The position numbers were made by a program, and so were the translations under genes. Source: Armigeres subalbatus (taxonomy: Eukaryota > Arthropoda > Insecta > Diptera > Culicidae). Taken from it: 64,000 nucleotides of DNA. The notes under the pieces were generated by a model, which had not been told where the DNA came from, did not search any database, and was given only the letters and a program-made list of their open reading frames with translations. Positions 45,848 through 57,238 of this stretch are shown in pieces (the stretch's first letter is position 1; every line of letters starts with the position of its first letter). The stretch covers positions 16,772 through 80,771 of the forward strand of contig NW_026942951.1 of NCBI RefSeq assembly GCF_024139115.2, given 5' to 3'.

Positions 45848-47028
45848 TTACTCTAACCGGATCACTAAGTGTTGATCAGGGCAGCAAGGACTATGTCTAA
45901 GGGCTTGACGATCCCTCCCAGGCCATCTGCAGTTGTGGGGCTTGCCTGGGATGTGGTGGGGTTTGACAGTGAGGCCCTCCATAGAACTTTCGTGTGTTAT
46001 TAGCGCGATACAGTTGCTTCTTTTCACGGTCTCGATCTTCCTGCTGGCGCTTTTCCTCCGGAAAATCGAGTTTTGTCTTCGCGCCCGTTTATATCGTGCC
46101 TCGTTCGCCCTCGTGCGGTGTTGCAGCAATCTGCCCATGCTGCATTCTTATCTTCTACTAACTCCTCACATTCCCGTCATACCAGTCGTTTCTCTGATCC
46201 GGGGCACCGTGCAAGTGCAGCGGTAGCGTGCTACCAATGGCGATTGAATATCTCCCAGCCATCTTCAAGAGACGCTGCGCCAGCTGCTCTTCCGTTGGGA
46301 GTGCCACTTCCAGCTGCTACGTATTCTTGGGCAGTCTACCGTCTTGTAGCCGCCCAATGTTTAGCCGGCGTCCGACTTCGACGCGTGTTGTACACCGTCG
46401 AGAGTTTTGAACGTGGGCTACTGCACGAGGTTGTGGTCGGATTCAATATTCGCACTGCGTGAAGTGCGGACGTTCGTGATGTCGGAGAAAGATTTACCGT
46501 CGATTAGAACGTGGTCGATTTGTTTTCCGTTTCTTGGTTGGAGTGATCTCCATGTGGCCTTCTGGATATTTTTGCGGGAAAGAAGGTGCTTTGGACTACT
46601 ATTCTGCGGAGGCCGAAGTTTATGCATCGTTGGCCGTTGACATTCGATACGGTGTGCAGACTATCCGGTCCGATGACCTGTCATATATTTCTCCCTTCCT
46701 ACCTGTGCGTTCATGTCACCGATGATTTTGACGTCCCGCAGTGGGCATCCATCGTATGTCTGCTCCAGCTGGCGTATTACGCTTCTTTCTCGTCGTCGGT
46801 CTCCCTTTGTGGGCAGTGCGTTGATGATGCTATAGCTGAAGAAACGGCCTTTAATCTCAGCTTGCACATCCTTGCAGTTGGCTGCCACCCAATCACACGA
46901 TGGCGCATCTTACCCAGCACTGAAGCCGGTTCCCAGCTCGTTGGTGGTGCCACAGCTTTGTAGAAGGTAGCCGCTCGATGCCCGCTTTTCCATACTTTCT
47001 GTCCTCGTAAATCTCCTGCAGCGCCACG
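45848..47028 (-). pseudogene. RTE-like endonuclease region (3' half of an interrupted element)
   Basis: From high to low coordinate the minus strand gives VALQEI (right after the I-element boundary), a CGTTNELGTGF-like segment, RGRFFSYSIINA, DVKIIGDMNAQVGREKY (about 46690-46750, endonuclease core), [20 protein letters not shown] (about 46490), ANIESDHNLV, then the basic region (RTRANEARYKRARRQNS, 46090). It is cut off before the RT. The upstream part of the same protein (GTWNCKSL ... NFDV) lies at 57239-57515, so the two were one element before the I-clade insertion. Confidence 0.8.
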
Positions 47029-47037
47029 ACGTCGAAG
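47029..47037. other. 9-bp target-site duplication (3' side) of the minus-strand I element
   Basis: ACGTCGAAG here and again at 57230-57238, exactly flanking the I element. The related RTE copy at 57980-58280 carries the site once and uninterrupted (58024-58032, ACGTCGAAT). Confidence 0.85.
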
Positions 47038-47283
47038 GTTTTTTTCCAAGTTCGTTTATTTGGTGTATCATGCGTGTATAACACTTTACGGAGCCATGGT
47101 TCTTTGTGATATATACAATCAATATCATTTTATTATACAGTTAATAAGAGAGAGGAGCCAGCGTACTCGTGGTGACTCGAGGATGTTACAATGTTTAAGG
47201 ATGGACGGGGCTTGGATTTGGGATAAGGAAATTTCAGCTTCTCATCCGGGCATTTCGTCAGTGACGTGTGGCGTGTCGTCATG
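47038..47283 (-). other. 3' UTR of the minus-strand I element
   Basis: Matches 17929-18162 of the plus copy: GTCCATCCTTAAACATTGTA, CTCGAGTCACCACGAGTACG, GATATTGATTGTATATATCA and GTGTTATACACGC, then a CCAAATAAACGA end and A tail. No coding sequence. Confidence 0.85.
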
Positions 47284-47308
47284 NNNNNNNNNNNNNNNNN
47301 NNNNNNNN
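47284..47308. other. Assembly gap (25 N)
   Basis: A run of 25 N. On one side is the I-element 3' UTR, on the other the Jockey-like ORF2 C-terminus, which stops short of its natural end. The missing sequence probably includes the Jockey 3' end and is likely longer than 25 bases. Confidence 0.95.
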
Positions 47309-49700
47309 AGGGTGTTGAGGATCATCCTCAGGAATTTGTTTTGGACCCGTTGAAGTTGAGGTGGTGTTTTAGCGCAGCTCTCCCAGACCGGCATGCCATA
47401 TTGATCACAGGGAGGATGATTGTTGTAGACAGCAAGCTTATTTTTCAGGGACAATGACGACCGGCGGTTGATCAAAGGGTACAGTAGTTTCAACAAGACG
47501 TTACACTTTGTCACCGTTTGTCAACCTGTTGCCTGAAATAAGCTTCTGTCGAGGTCAAGCCAAGGCCCATTCCACAGTCGTGCCATTGAGGATGATTTTA
47601 CAGTCCCCAGGCGGAACAAGTTTAGGGATTTGGAGTGGGGAAAATGATGACCTGGGTCTTCGCCGCGTTGATACAGATCTTCCAGCTGGTGAGGACTCTG
47701 TCAGGGCATCCAGGCCTCGTTGGAGTTTGCCACAGCGCTCTGATCACTCTACCGTTGTAGATGGATGTGTCATCTGCGAACAGAGACAGAATGCCGCCTT
47801 CTGGAGGTTCTGGCATGTGAGGTGAACAGATTGAAAAGCAGGGCCGAGGATACTGCCCTGGGGACGCCTGCGACGATGTTGTGCGCATTGGAACTCGCTC
47901 CGCTGATTGAGACCGGAATGTCCCCGACAGGTAATTGTTGATGATTTTCACCAGGTAGCTGGGAAGAGTAGCGTTGTAGTTTGTACACCAGGCCATCATG
48001 CCATATTGTCAAATGCCTTCTCGACATCGAGTAAGGCCATGGCGGATGTTTTCGAGACAAACTTGTTCCGTCTGAGGACGTTGGTAACTCAGGTCCAGTT
48101 GTTGACCGACCGCGTCGGAAACCAAACTGTTCCTCGAGCAAGATGTTGAGATTTTCAGACTCAGTAACCGATGATGATAGCTTTTCGAAAGCTGGATAAC
48201 CCTGAGAAGGCTGATGGGTCGATAACTTTTGGGGAGGAAGGATCCTTCCAGGCTTCCGGATGGGGATGACTTTCGCTGACTTCAGGACGATGGGAAGTCT
48301 AAGCCGGAGACACTGATTAAAGATCAGCGAGAGGTGCTCAAAGAACGGAGCACTCATGTGTTTGAGCTCGAGATTCAGGATGCTGCGAAGCCTGGGGCCT
48401 TCATGTTCTTCGACGATTTGATATAGGCCGTCATTCGTCAGTTGAGATCTCCAACTCCGAGAAGTCGTTGGGAATCAAATGGATGTTGTTAGCATGCTCG
48501 TTGACGGCTGCTTCGTGTGGACTGACGATGTTCTGCCCAAGATTATGTGAGCTGACGAAGTGACGACCAATTTTGGCGACCTTCTCTGCAGGAGTTATCA
48601 AGCGATCCAGAGCCATTTTGTCTAGTGGGATCAAAGGTGGAATGGGCCGAGGCTTGGATTTTAGAATTTTGGTCATTTTCCAGAACGGCTTAGCATAATC
48701 TGGGAGAGTGCGGATCTCGAGAAGTCGTTATTTCTGAGGTCCACCATTCTGGCCTTGATATTTTGTGATTCGATTGGCGTGCCTTAAGCTCAGGCAGTCC
48801 AGTACGCTGAAACTGCCTGCGAGTGACATTCGCAATCGAATCAAATCTTGTGAGTGTATCGATGTTTAAGGAGTTGCTTACCTGCGAGCCGTCGGTACGT
48901 GTTGCTCTCGGCCGCCGTGATCGCCTCCTCGATAGCGCACAGCTGGCGGTCGATACTTTCCGGCGTCTCGACGCACCTCGTAGTCGACGGTGTATTCGAC
49001 GCACTGCTGGAAACGCTGCCAGTTCACTCGGTGGTAGTTCCGCCGTAACTGCTGGTGCCGATTGACCGAGGAGCCCAGTTCCGCCACCACCGGATAGTGA
49101 TCCGAACTGAGTCCTGGTATACAACGGCTGCGGACGTGGTCACTCAGGTTTGTTACGTAGAGGTCGAGCGTTGCGTGGGCACCGGACCGACTCAGCCAGT
49201 GGGGAATCCGCTCAGGATCGTAGTGGCCTTCCTCCATGTCGTTGCTCCAGATGGTGCCGTTTCGATTGCCGCGACTGTTGCCCCAGGTTTGATGTTTGGC
49301 ATTCAAGTCGCCGGCAGATATACTGCCTTGCCTCCGCGTGCTGACGATGTCCTCCGAAGGGCAGCCGATGATCCATCGCCGGCTTTGGCCTGCGTTGGAC
49401 AGTACGCCGCGATGAGCGCGATTGCTGACCGAAGTGATGATTTCGCACCGATGGCCTCGATGACACTGAGCTGGAAGCTTGGAAGCAGACGACAGTTGAT
49501 GTTGTAGCGAAGAGCGATGGCACACCATCTCCCTGGTCGGCCGGTCGAGTCGCACGATGCGGAAGTCCGGATGTTGACGTTAACCTCCGGTTTTAGGTGC
49601 GTTTCGGTGATGAACGCCACGTCTATTTCCTTCTCCTCAAGGAAATCCTTCAGCTCGATTGATTTGCTCTTAGCGAGAAGAGAGTTGACCAGGCCACCCT
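47309..49700 (-). pseudogene. Jockey-like ORF2 (endonuclease and reverse transcriptase), frameshifted
   Basis: Endonuclease motifs: FLEEKEIDVAFITETHLKPE (about 49620), a GDLNAKHQTWGN-type segment (about 49290), ATLDLYVTNLSDHV and LSSDHYPVVAELGSS (49080-49160). RT begins near 48360 with LSLIFNQCLRLRL, SAKVIPI-KPG (48270), EEQFGFRRGRST (48130), a GVPQG-type segment near 47880 and catalytic FADDTSIYN (47757-47785). Toward the 3' end come KLAVYNNH, GMPVWESCAKT and QRVQNKFLRMIL. At least four frame changes. Lacks RNase H. Confidence 0.85.
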
Positions 49701-50892
49701 AGCAGCCATTTTCAATGATGAACATGCCAGGTGAAGACCTGGTCGATCGGGTTTGCAGCCGCGCAGTCGGTGGCGAGCTGCGCGAAGATCGGCATCAGTT
49801 GCTCCGGAGTGTACAGCGGGGCGGATTCTTCCGGTGGGACGGCTTCGTTCTCCGACTGCCGACGGAACCGGAGGAGGAAGGGGGCCATTCGCTGGTGGAT
49901 GGTGCCGACGATGCTGGAGCTTGGACCGATGCATCTGCCAGTCGCTTGTGCGGCTGTAACGGTGGGAGTATTGGAATCACACGACTGGGAGCCGGGATGG
50001 CTGGAAAGTTCACCTCGTTGATTACAGGAACACGGTTCTTCTTCGAATGGTCCTGGTGAAGCCTTCTTCCGGATTTCCAGGAACTCGGCTCGCTTTGGGC
50101 AGCCCTTTGTGGTAGCCGATGTTTGTCGCCACAGTTGGCGCACTTGGGATCGCCACCTCCATTTTGTCGCACTCGTCCGTCGGATGGGGTTCGCCACACT
50201 TGTTGCAGCGCGGCTTCATGCGGCAGTTCCGGTGCCGTGCCGAAATTGAAGAGTTGGTGCATTGCGTGACATCGCGGTGACTGGCCGATATCGCTCCAGT
50301 CAACGACGGTGTAATTTATAACACCAACCAGCTTCAGGTCCTTCCAGGTAGTGGAGCCGTGCTCCAGATGGATCAGGTAAAGCTGGTCGCGATATTTCCT
50401 CGCCTTGTCGTGACGAGCGATCTTGTGGACGGCTACTGGCTTCAGTCCGCAACTCAAGCTCTGCTTGAGCTCTTCCTCCTTCATGTCGAAGTCCGCGCAG
50501 CAAAGCCTTGAGCGGCTTTGTGCCGGGTGGTCGCGATGTAATCATACTTGTGGACCTCGAGGAACTCCACGACGGATTGATGATGGTCCCTGTTGGCCGG
50601 CATCACTTGCCCTCGCTGCAGAGCCGAAAGTACATTTCAGCCCCAGCGATCAGCTGGCGAATTTTGGGCGTAAATCGGCGGATCGCCTTCACAAACAAGG
50701 GCGGGCACTCTCCTTCCGCTCCGGTTGCACCTGGAGCTGCGATTGCTGCTTCTTCCTCTTTTCGGCGGATTGTGGCGTCATCAAGCGGCAACGGCGAAAC
50801 ACGTTGTTTCTGCAAAAGCTGCTTGGAGGTTACCGCGCCTCCAAGAGCAGTGCGCTTAGGCACTTTCAGCGACCGAATACCGAGTCTCCCAT
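49690..50892 (-). pseudogene. Jockey-like ORF1 (gag with zinc knuckles), frameshifted
   Basis: The start is ATG near 50892 (MGDSVFGR). Tandem CCHC-type zinc knuckles follow the middle of the protein: RHRNCRMKPRCNKC...HPTDEC (50230-50160) and KCANCGDKHR (about 50140). A Pro/Ser-rich C-terminal tail (PPPVPSAVGERSRPTG near 49870) ends near 49712 close to the ORF2 start. Stops and frameshifts before the knuckles. The parent protein would bind element RNA. Confidence 0.8.
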
Positions 50893-51030
50893 GACGGGTC
50901 CGGGAGAAAATAACGCCAACGCGACAGGCGAAAACGTAAACAGCGAAAGAACGAGAAAAACACTTCGAAAAATGCGAGCAAAACACGTCACCGTAGTGTT
51001 GCTGTCTCGAACTGGGATCTCCTGACGAGA

Positions 51031-51194
51031 TCATGCGTTGAGAGGAGTGTTAGATAAAGCAACTCATTGATCATAGTAGGCAACCTGTTACACTGTTAAT
51101 TGACATACGTATGATTTGTGAAAATAAATCATTCCTGAATTACACTTCAAACAGTAAAGACGTGTTTGGTCATTTGTCTGCTCACTACAATAGA
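51031..51194. other. Unassigned edge of the nested block
   Basis: AT-rich; contains AATTACACTTCAAACAGTAA followed by AGACGTGTTTGGTCATTTGT. No gene or family recognised. Confidence 0.35.
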
Positions 51195-51480
51195 ATCAAC
51201 TATGAAACTGAATCAAAAGCCCCCTATATCCAGAAAATCAGCCAAAGTTTGCGCATAAGCAGCTATAAATCTGAAGAGCAATGAAGAGACAATCGTTTGT
51301 TCCTTTCCTTTTCAAACTCAAATCGAGTATTTGAAGCAATGCATTTTCTTCGACCAATGGTCGACTCTCGAAAGATCATTTTCTCAACTAATTTCCATGC
51401 ATGATAGCATGCAATCATCGGTATGAATTTGATAGACGCTGGTTTCCAGGTTTTGGAATAGCCATTCTAGTGGTACGATG
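51195..51480 (-). pseudogene. Extra, more diverged I-element RT fragment inside the nested block
   Basis: Aligns with the RT part of the enclosing I element (53790-54080): ACTGAATCAAAAGC, AGACAATCGTTTGTTCCTTT, GCAATGCATTTTCTTCG, AATGGTCGACTCTCGAAAG and TAGACGCTGGTTTCCAGG. Many small differences and about 10% length loss. Same minus orientation. A third I-family copy, probably older. Confidence 0.8.
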
Positions 51481-51851
51481 ATGTATAGAATAGATTTAGT
51501 TTTTGAGATTTGTGGCTTAGGTTAAGTTTCCAGTCTGTTAGTCCTCTAGTAAGATTTTTCGTCACTAGCTGATTAAGAATTTTCATGAATCGGCTTCCGA
51601 TTCATGAAAATTCTATGTTGATAAGGTTGTGTTACGGTTGGTTTTATGTTGTTCGAATAGTTGTAAATATTCGATCGAGTCTGTATCATTTGTGCTATTT
51701 TGTATGTTTTATTTGTTGGTTCAGTGTCTGGACTGAAGAGGAAAGCCTGAAAGTAGGCAATAAAATATTTAAGGATTTTCCGTTTGTTCAGACACAAACA
51801 TCGAATCGTTTATGCTAAATGATAACATGTAACTGAACGAAGTACAACAGA
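51481..51851. other. Unassigned edge of the nested block with a hairpin
   Basis: Lies between the I-fragment and the I-element break at 51852. Holds the perfect palindrome at 51577-51613 and otherwise nothing recognised. Confidence 0.4.
51577..51613. repeat. Perfect 17-bp hairpin with 3-base loop
   Basis: GAATTTTCATGAATCGG, loop CTT, then CCGATTCATGAAAATTC. Followed by TATGTTGA, not a T-run. Confidence 0.9.
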
Positions 51852-54800
51852 TCTCGAGGAATGGTTCGACTGGGAGCATCTTCCGGATGGCAAGAGCTAT
51901 CACGATCTCCCAAAACACCTCGAACTTCCCTGAAGGGTTGTTTACCTCGGGCCACAAGGGTATCCAATAATTGCTCTCTGGAGGCGTCATTTTCCGAGCA
52001 GGACCAAACTACGTGATCGATGTCATCATAACCGGCTCCGCACCTACATAAGTTGCTATCGACAAGGTTTATTCTGTACAGATGTGCGTTTAGTGAATAG
52101 TGATTGGACATAAGTCTCGACATCACGCGAATGAAGCCTCGACTTAAGTCCTCACCTCTGAACCACGCTCGCCCAGAAACTTTTGGAACTATGGAAAATA
52201 GCCACCGTCCGAGTTCATTGTGTGTCCAATTCCTTTGCCAACTTTGAAGAGTACTCTGACGGACTAATGGGAAAAACTCGTTGCTCGAGAATTGTCTATC
52301 ATAAACCTCACCTTCCTGTGCGCCCACCTTTGCCAGCGAGTCTGCCTTCTCATTGCCGTAGATTGAGCAGTGAGATGGGACCCAAACAAAGGTAATCTTG
52401 AATGATCTTTCGACCAAAACACGCATCTGCTCTCTTATGTTTGAAAGAAAGTAAGATGCGTGCTTAACAGTTTTCATCGACCGGAGTGCCTCGATAGAAC
52501 TAAGACTATCCGAGAAGATGAAATAATGGTCTACGGGCTGATTGGAAATTATCCCCAAAGCGAAGTTAATTGCTGCCAGCTCAGCAACATAAACCGAACA
52601 CGGTTCCTGAAGTTTTGGAAGGTGGTTGAAGTTACATTGAAAACACCGAAGCCAGTGGATCCGTTGATGCGAGAACCATCAGTGAAATATCTGTTGTCTC
52701 AATTGACATGTTCATATTTTTCACAAAAAAGTGAGGGAATAGATATTTGTCGAAGATGATCTGGTATTCCTTGAATAGCATGTTTCGTGGACAGATCGTA
52801 TACAATTGGGGAACTGTCGTTGGTGAAGTGAACTCGAGGGGGATTATAACACGGAAGACAAAGATCTGACGATATGTAGTTGAGATAAACTCTCAGGAAT
52901 CTTGAACGACAAGTTAGTTCAAGCATATTATCGAAGTTATCTAAGACAAGTGTGTTACTTGTTCCACATTTAATGAGTATTCTAAGTGAGAGCTCCCAGT
53001 AACGGTGCTTTAAAGGAGTGACTCCAGCAAGCACCTCCAGGCTCATGTTATGCGTTGAATGCATGCAGCCAAGGGCAATACGCAAACAACGATACTGAAT
53101 TCGTTCCAATTTGATCAGGTGGCAATCAGCTGCTGAGAGGAAGCAGAAGGAACCATACTCTAAGACAGAGAGAATAGTCGTTCTATAGAGTTTGATGAGG
53201 TCTTCCGGGTGAGCACCCTACCATGTTCCGGAGATAGAACGTAGAAAATGGATCCTTTTCCGGCATTTTTGTATCAAATACTCAATGTGGAGTTTCCAGG
53301 TGCATTTGGAATCAAACACGACCCCAAGGTATTTAGAAGATAAAGATTGGTTGATATCATCATTCAACAGCTTGAGTTTCAGTTGAGCAGGATACCGCTT
53401 CTTGGTAAACACAACCAATTGAGTTTTTTGCGGTGAAAACTCGATCCCTAAATGTCTGGCCCAAACAGTCAGATTATCTAAGGTACTTTGCAATGGTCCT
53501 TGCAAGACAGCTGCACATGGACCTCTTAGAGAGACCACGGCATCATCTGCAAGTTGTCTGAGCGTGCATTGTCCTTCCAAACAATTGTCAATATCTTTAA
53601 CATAGAAATTATAAAGCAAGGGACTTAAACACGAGCCTTGGGGAAGGCCCATGTAGCTATTTCTGGAAGTTGTCAGAGTGCCGAGTGTGAAGTTCATTTG
53701 TTTTTCTGACAACAAATTGTACAAGAAATTATTCAAAATAACGGGTAATCCACTACTGTGCAGATTGTCTGACAGTACTTCTATGGAAACTGAATCAAAA
53801 GCGCCCTTAATGTCCAAGAATACTGAAGCCAATTGCTCCTTGTGCGCAAAGGCCAGTTGTATATCTGAAGAAAGCAACGCTAGACAATCGTTTGTTCCTT
53901 TCCCTTTTCTAAATCCAAACTGAGTATTTGAAAGCAATGCATTTTCTTCGATCCAATGGTCGACTCTTGAAAGGATCATTTTCTCCAACAATTTTCTCAT
54001 GCATGATAGCATGGCAATCGGTCGGTATGAATTGTGATTAGACGCTGGTTTTCCAGGCTTTTGAATAGCTATTACTTTCACCTGTCGCCATTCAGGTGGC
54101 ACAATGTTGTACTCCATGAAACAGTTGTACAGGTCAAGTAATCGTCTTTTTGCGATATCTGGGAGGTTTTTAAGAAGATTGAATTTGATGTTATCGCATC
54201 CCGGAGCAGAGTTATTCGATGAAAGAAGAGACATAGAAAGTTCCAGCATTGAGAATGGTCCACCCAAAGAACCGGGATCAGTGACTGATTCTCGAAATAG
54301 CGGTTCTGCTGGTACGGAATCTGGACAGACCTTTTTGCGAAGTTGAATATCCATCGATTGGAGTATTCTTCACTCTCGTTGGTGGAAATGCGGTTCCGCA
54401 TGTTGCGAGCCGTTTTCCAAAGTGTTGTCATTGAGGTTTCTCGTGATAGTCCCTCGACAAAACGTCGCCAGTAGCTACGTTTTTTTGCCTTGAGAAGATT
54501 TTTGAGCTTTCTTTCGAGCCTCAAATACTCTTCAAAAAGCTCGGACCTTCCGTGTTTACGAAAGGCCTTGAAGGCATCAGATTTCTCAGAATACAACTTA
54601 GTACATTCATCATCCCATCCATGGTCTTCTGATGACAGATGCACTTGGAACGCGTCGTTTCTGAGCTTCTAGTGCGCTTTTTTGAATCAACTCAGTAAGG
54701 AATCGATATTCATCCAAAGGTGGAAGAGTATCAGTTGATTCTATACCAATTTTTACCGCCGATGAAAATTTTGGCCAGTCAATGTTTTTCGTGAGGTCGA

Positions 54801-55510
54801 AAGGAACATTAACTGGCTCAGATTATTGATAGCTACTTTTAATTGTGGTAACTATCGGCATATGATCACTACCATGGGGATCTTGAATTACCTTCCACGT
54901 GCAATCTAATGATAGTGAATTTGAACATAAAGACAGATCAATACGGCTTTGTTGACCATTTGGTCCTATTCGAGTTACTTCACCAGTGTTCAAAATATTC
55001 AAATTGAAATCGTCACACAAATCATAGAAAATAGGCGCTCTATAATCGTCATACGTTTCGCCCCATCCAATACCATGTGCGTTCATATCACCCAATATCA
55101 ATACAGGAGATGATAGGAGGAGACTACGCTCCAAAATGTCGACGATTAATAGAGGCATTTGGAGGAATGTACACTGAAGCTATGCAAAGGTCTTTATTCT
55201 TCACATTTACTTGGCATGCGACGATTTCTAAGCCGGGAACAGTCGGAATGGGAATTCTGTAGAAGGAGTAGCATTTTTGATCCCCAAAAGAACGCCACCA
55301 TAATGATCATCCCGATCTTGGCGAATAATGTTAAAATCGTGGAAGTTGATTTCATCTTCAGAAGAAAGCCATGTTTCACAGAGTGCAAATATATCGCAAT
55401 CGGAATTGCGAATCAAAAACTTGAACACGTCTAATTTATTTTTCAGACTGTGACAATTACACTGCAGCACAGTGATTGTATCTTCGGTGTTGGCCGTATT
55501 ATCCATCGAA
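51815..55510 (-). pseudogene. I-clade ORF2 (endonuclease, RT, RNase H), best-preserved copy
   Basis: The start lies near 55506 (MDNTANTEDTITVLQCNCHS, endonuclease N-terminus), overlapping or abutting the end of ORF1. Endonuclease: ALCETWLSSEDE (about 55380), VLILGDMNAHGIGWGE (55060-55110) and GSDHMPIV (about 54870). RT reads openly for about 378 codons (54354-53218): NNSAPGCDNIKF, RQVKVIAIQKPGKPAS, NTQFGFRKGKGTNDCL, ASVFLDIKGAFDSVS, MGLPQGSCLSPLLYNFYV and the catalytic LADDAVV (about 53533-53557); the usual aromatic before ADD is Leu. The C-terminal RNase H has RYFTDGSRINGS (about 52690), FIFSDSLSSIEAL (52500-52520) and a HCSIYGNEKADSLAK block (52370). Frameshifts occur near 54.4, 53.2, 52.7 and 52.55 kb. 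The end is truncated by the nested block at 51852. Confidence 0.9.
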
Positions 55511-56874
55511 AGATACAATTTCTGCAAGAAGGGGCCATGAAACAGTCAATTGCTTCAGATAACTTTCTACTGTTGGTATAAAGAGGTCAATGATTGGCCT
55601 TAATGAATTCGGAATATTGAACAAATTCAAAAAACGGTCCACAAGGTCCTTAAAGGAGATCAATCCTCGCTTGGACGGAATACTTTTTCTAGAAGTGCGA
55701 ATTTGTTTTTTTCTTTCGTTGATTCTCCTAGCCGGATGTTTCTTCGAAACATCGGATTTAGGTAATGGCGGGAATGCCTTACTGCAACTAGGATCAAAAG
55801 AAGCAGTAGGGACAGATTGCTTCGGGATTTTAAATAAACCCCCATTACCTTCAGATTTTGGCAAGCTTTTATGGATGACTTTTGTTCTCTTACGGCGCGA
55901 TCCCGGGGAAGACGGTTGCTTCCTCTTTTCGGGCACGTGTACCTCCGCAGAATCATCCATGTCGGCTGCGTCAGAGTCCAATTCGTCAATTGATATGGAA
56001 TCATAATAATCACTTACACGAACGGTGGCTGAAATAGCAGTCGATGCAGTGGCTGTGGCGGATGTGTCTTGCGACCTAACCATTTCCGCATACGACTGCT
56101 TGGAGCGCTGTACCAACGAGCGCTTCACTTTTGGGTGCGCTTTTTGTACACCGGGCATTCTTGCAAACCATGGGAGGGTTCAAACCACAATAAGCACATT
56201 TTGTTGCTTGTTGCTGGCAGAACTCCTCCCGATGTCTTCTGAGCATTTGCCACAACGTGGTTTGTTGTCACAAAACTCGGCAGTGTGACCAAGTTGTTTG
56301 CAGTTGGTACAATTAAATACCCTTGGCACAAAAAGACGCACCGGAAACAACATATTTTCTATATCGACATACTTTGGAAGCATCGAACCGGCGAATGTCA
56401 CCCAAAGCGAGCCTGACTTTGAATAAACCTGTTTGCCATCTACCGTGGCTGCTGAATGCAATTCCTTGCAGTCCAGAATATCCACGGTAGATTGCAGGGC
56501 GTTCTTTAGGCGACCTTTCCTGCAAGCACATCCTTGCAAGTCAAGCTCGCTGCGTTGATTACGCCTTCTATCTCGACCTCCCGCGAGGGCACATAAACTA
56601 AATATTCAACATTGTACGCCCTGTCGCCAGCAATTTCATTCGCCACCTGGTATGTAGGTGCGGTGATGCGTAGTTTGTTCCTGTTGATTTGGCTGAATTC
56701 AAGCTTCGTAAAACGACGCGTCAAATCTCGTTTTATGCCCAGAAAATCTAGGCTCTCCACTTTCTGCCGAAAGTAAACAACCCAAGGCCCAGGCGAAGCC
56801 GCATGGTACAATCGTGTGCGTCCTGCATCTTTTGGAGGCCCATTGCCTTCCACAGTCTCTGTCTCCATTCTCAC
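55499..56874 (-). pseudogene. I-clade ORF1 (gag-like, CCHC), two or three frameshifts
   Basis: The start is ATG 56874 (MRMETETVEGNG), matching the ATG of the plus copy. Order: N-terminal domain (DFLGIKRDLTRRFTKLEFSQ; ITAPTYQVANEIAGDRAYNV), a frame change near 56520, CKELHSAATVDGKQVYSKSG, CCHC knuckle CTNCKQLGHTAEFC (56312-56270) followed by CGKC, a further Cys/His cluster with a frame change near 56160, a Ser/Thr-rich region, a basic segment (RKRTKVIHKSLPKSEGNG) and the C-terminal LIPTVES-YLKQLTVSWPLL region ending near 55499. It would bind element RNA in the ribonucleoprotein particle. Confidence 0.85.
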
Positions 56875-56881
56875 CCCGCAA

Positions 56882-57229
56882 GGTGGAAGGATGATTTTGC
56901 TTATGTTAACTTAAGACTAATAGCTAATCAGAAAAAAAAACTTTAAAAAAAACTAATTTTATTTATTCTATCAGTCCCACTCCGAATCAAGCAGATGGGA
57001 GAACAATAAAAACGTTTCTACTTATCTGCCCTGCTGCTGTAGGTAGCAGCAGTAACAATAGCCTGCTTCACTGGCGTCGCCAGAAGCAGCTACTTCACTC
57101 GCCGACAGCGATCGCCTTGGATCCGTAGGTAGGAATAGCACCACACAATACATCTCGCACTACCGAACACAATCCGCGATGAGACACAGCACACACGTCT
57201 GGCTCGTTCGAACTATCGGCACGGAATGG
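56882..57229 (-). other. 5' UTR and internal promoter region of the minus-strand I element
   Basis: Matches 11704-12043 of the plus copy (CTGTGTCTCATCGCGGATTG, CGATCGCTGTCGGCGA, GCTTCTGGCGACGCCAGTGA). Non-LTR elements of this kind carry an internal promoter here; no specific motif is certain. Confidence 0.75.
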
Positions 57230-57238
57230 ACGTCGAAG
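57230..57238. other. 9-bp target-site duplication (5' side) of the minus-strand I element
   Basis: ACGTCGAAG, partner of 47029-47037. Confidence 0.85.

Larger units (their letters stand above)
47309..51030 (-). mobile_element. Jockey-like non-LTR retrotransposon, 3' end lost in the gap
   Basis: The minus strand carries gag-like ORF1 (about 50892-49690) and ORF2 (about 49700-47309) with endonuclease and RT but no RNase H, as in the Jockey clade. The 5' end lies near 51030 but cannot be fixed. ORF2 ends in LQRVQNKFLRMIL just before the gap; Jockey-type proteins normally continue a further stretch. Frameshifts occur in both ORFs. Confidence 0.8.
47038..57229 (-). mobile_element. I-clade non-LTR retrotransposon, minus strand, split by a nested Jockey-bearing block
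   Basis: 5' end at 57229 (CCATTCCGTGCCGATAG on the minus strand, same as the plus copy at 11704), 3' end at 47038 with a short A tail. Between 47283 and about 51852 a block of about 4.6 kb is inserted close to the 3' end: minus-strand sequence ...CCATTCCTCGAG stops at 51852 and its continuation (GACGACAC..., as in the plus copy at 17929) resumes at 47283. Excluding that block it is about 5.6 kb. Better preserved than the plus-strand copy. Confidence 0.9.

Noticed and set aside
46073..46963. Plus-strand open frames opposite the RTE fragment
   Set aside because: Shadow frames of the minus-strand endonuclease remnant.
49055..50484. Plus-strand open frames of up to 150-200 codons opposite the Jockey-like element
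   Set aside because: Shadows of the minus-strand gag and endonuclease; the GC-rich codons leave all frames open.
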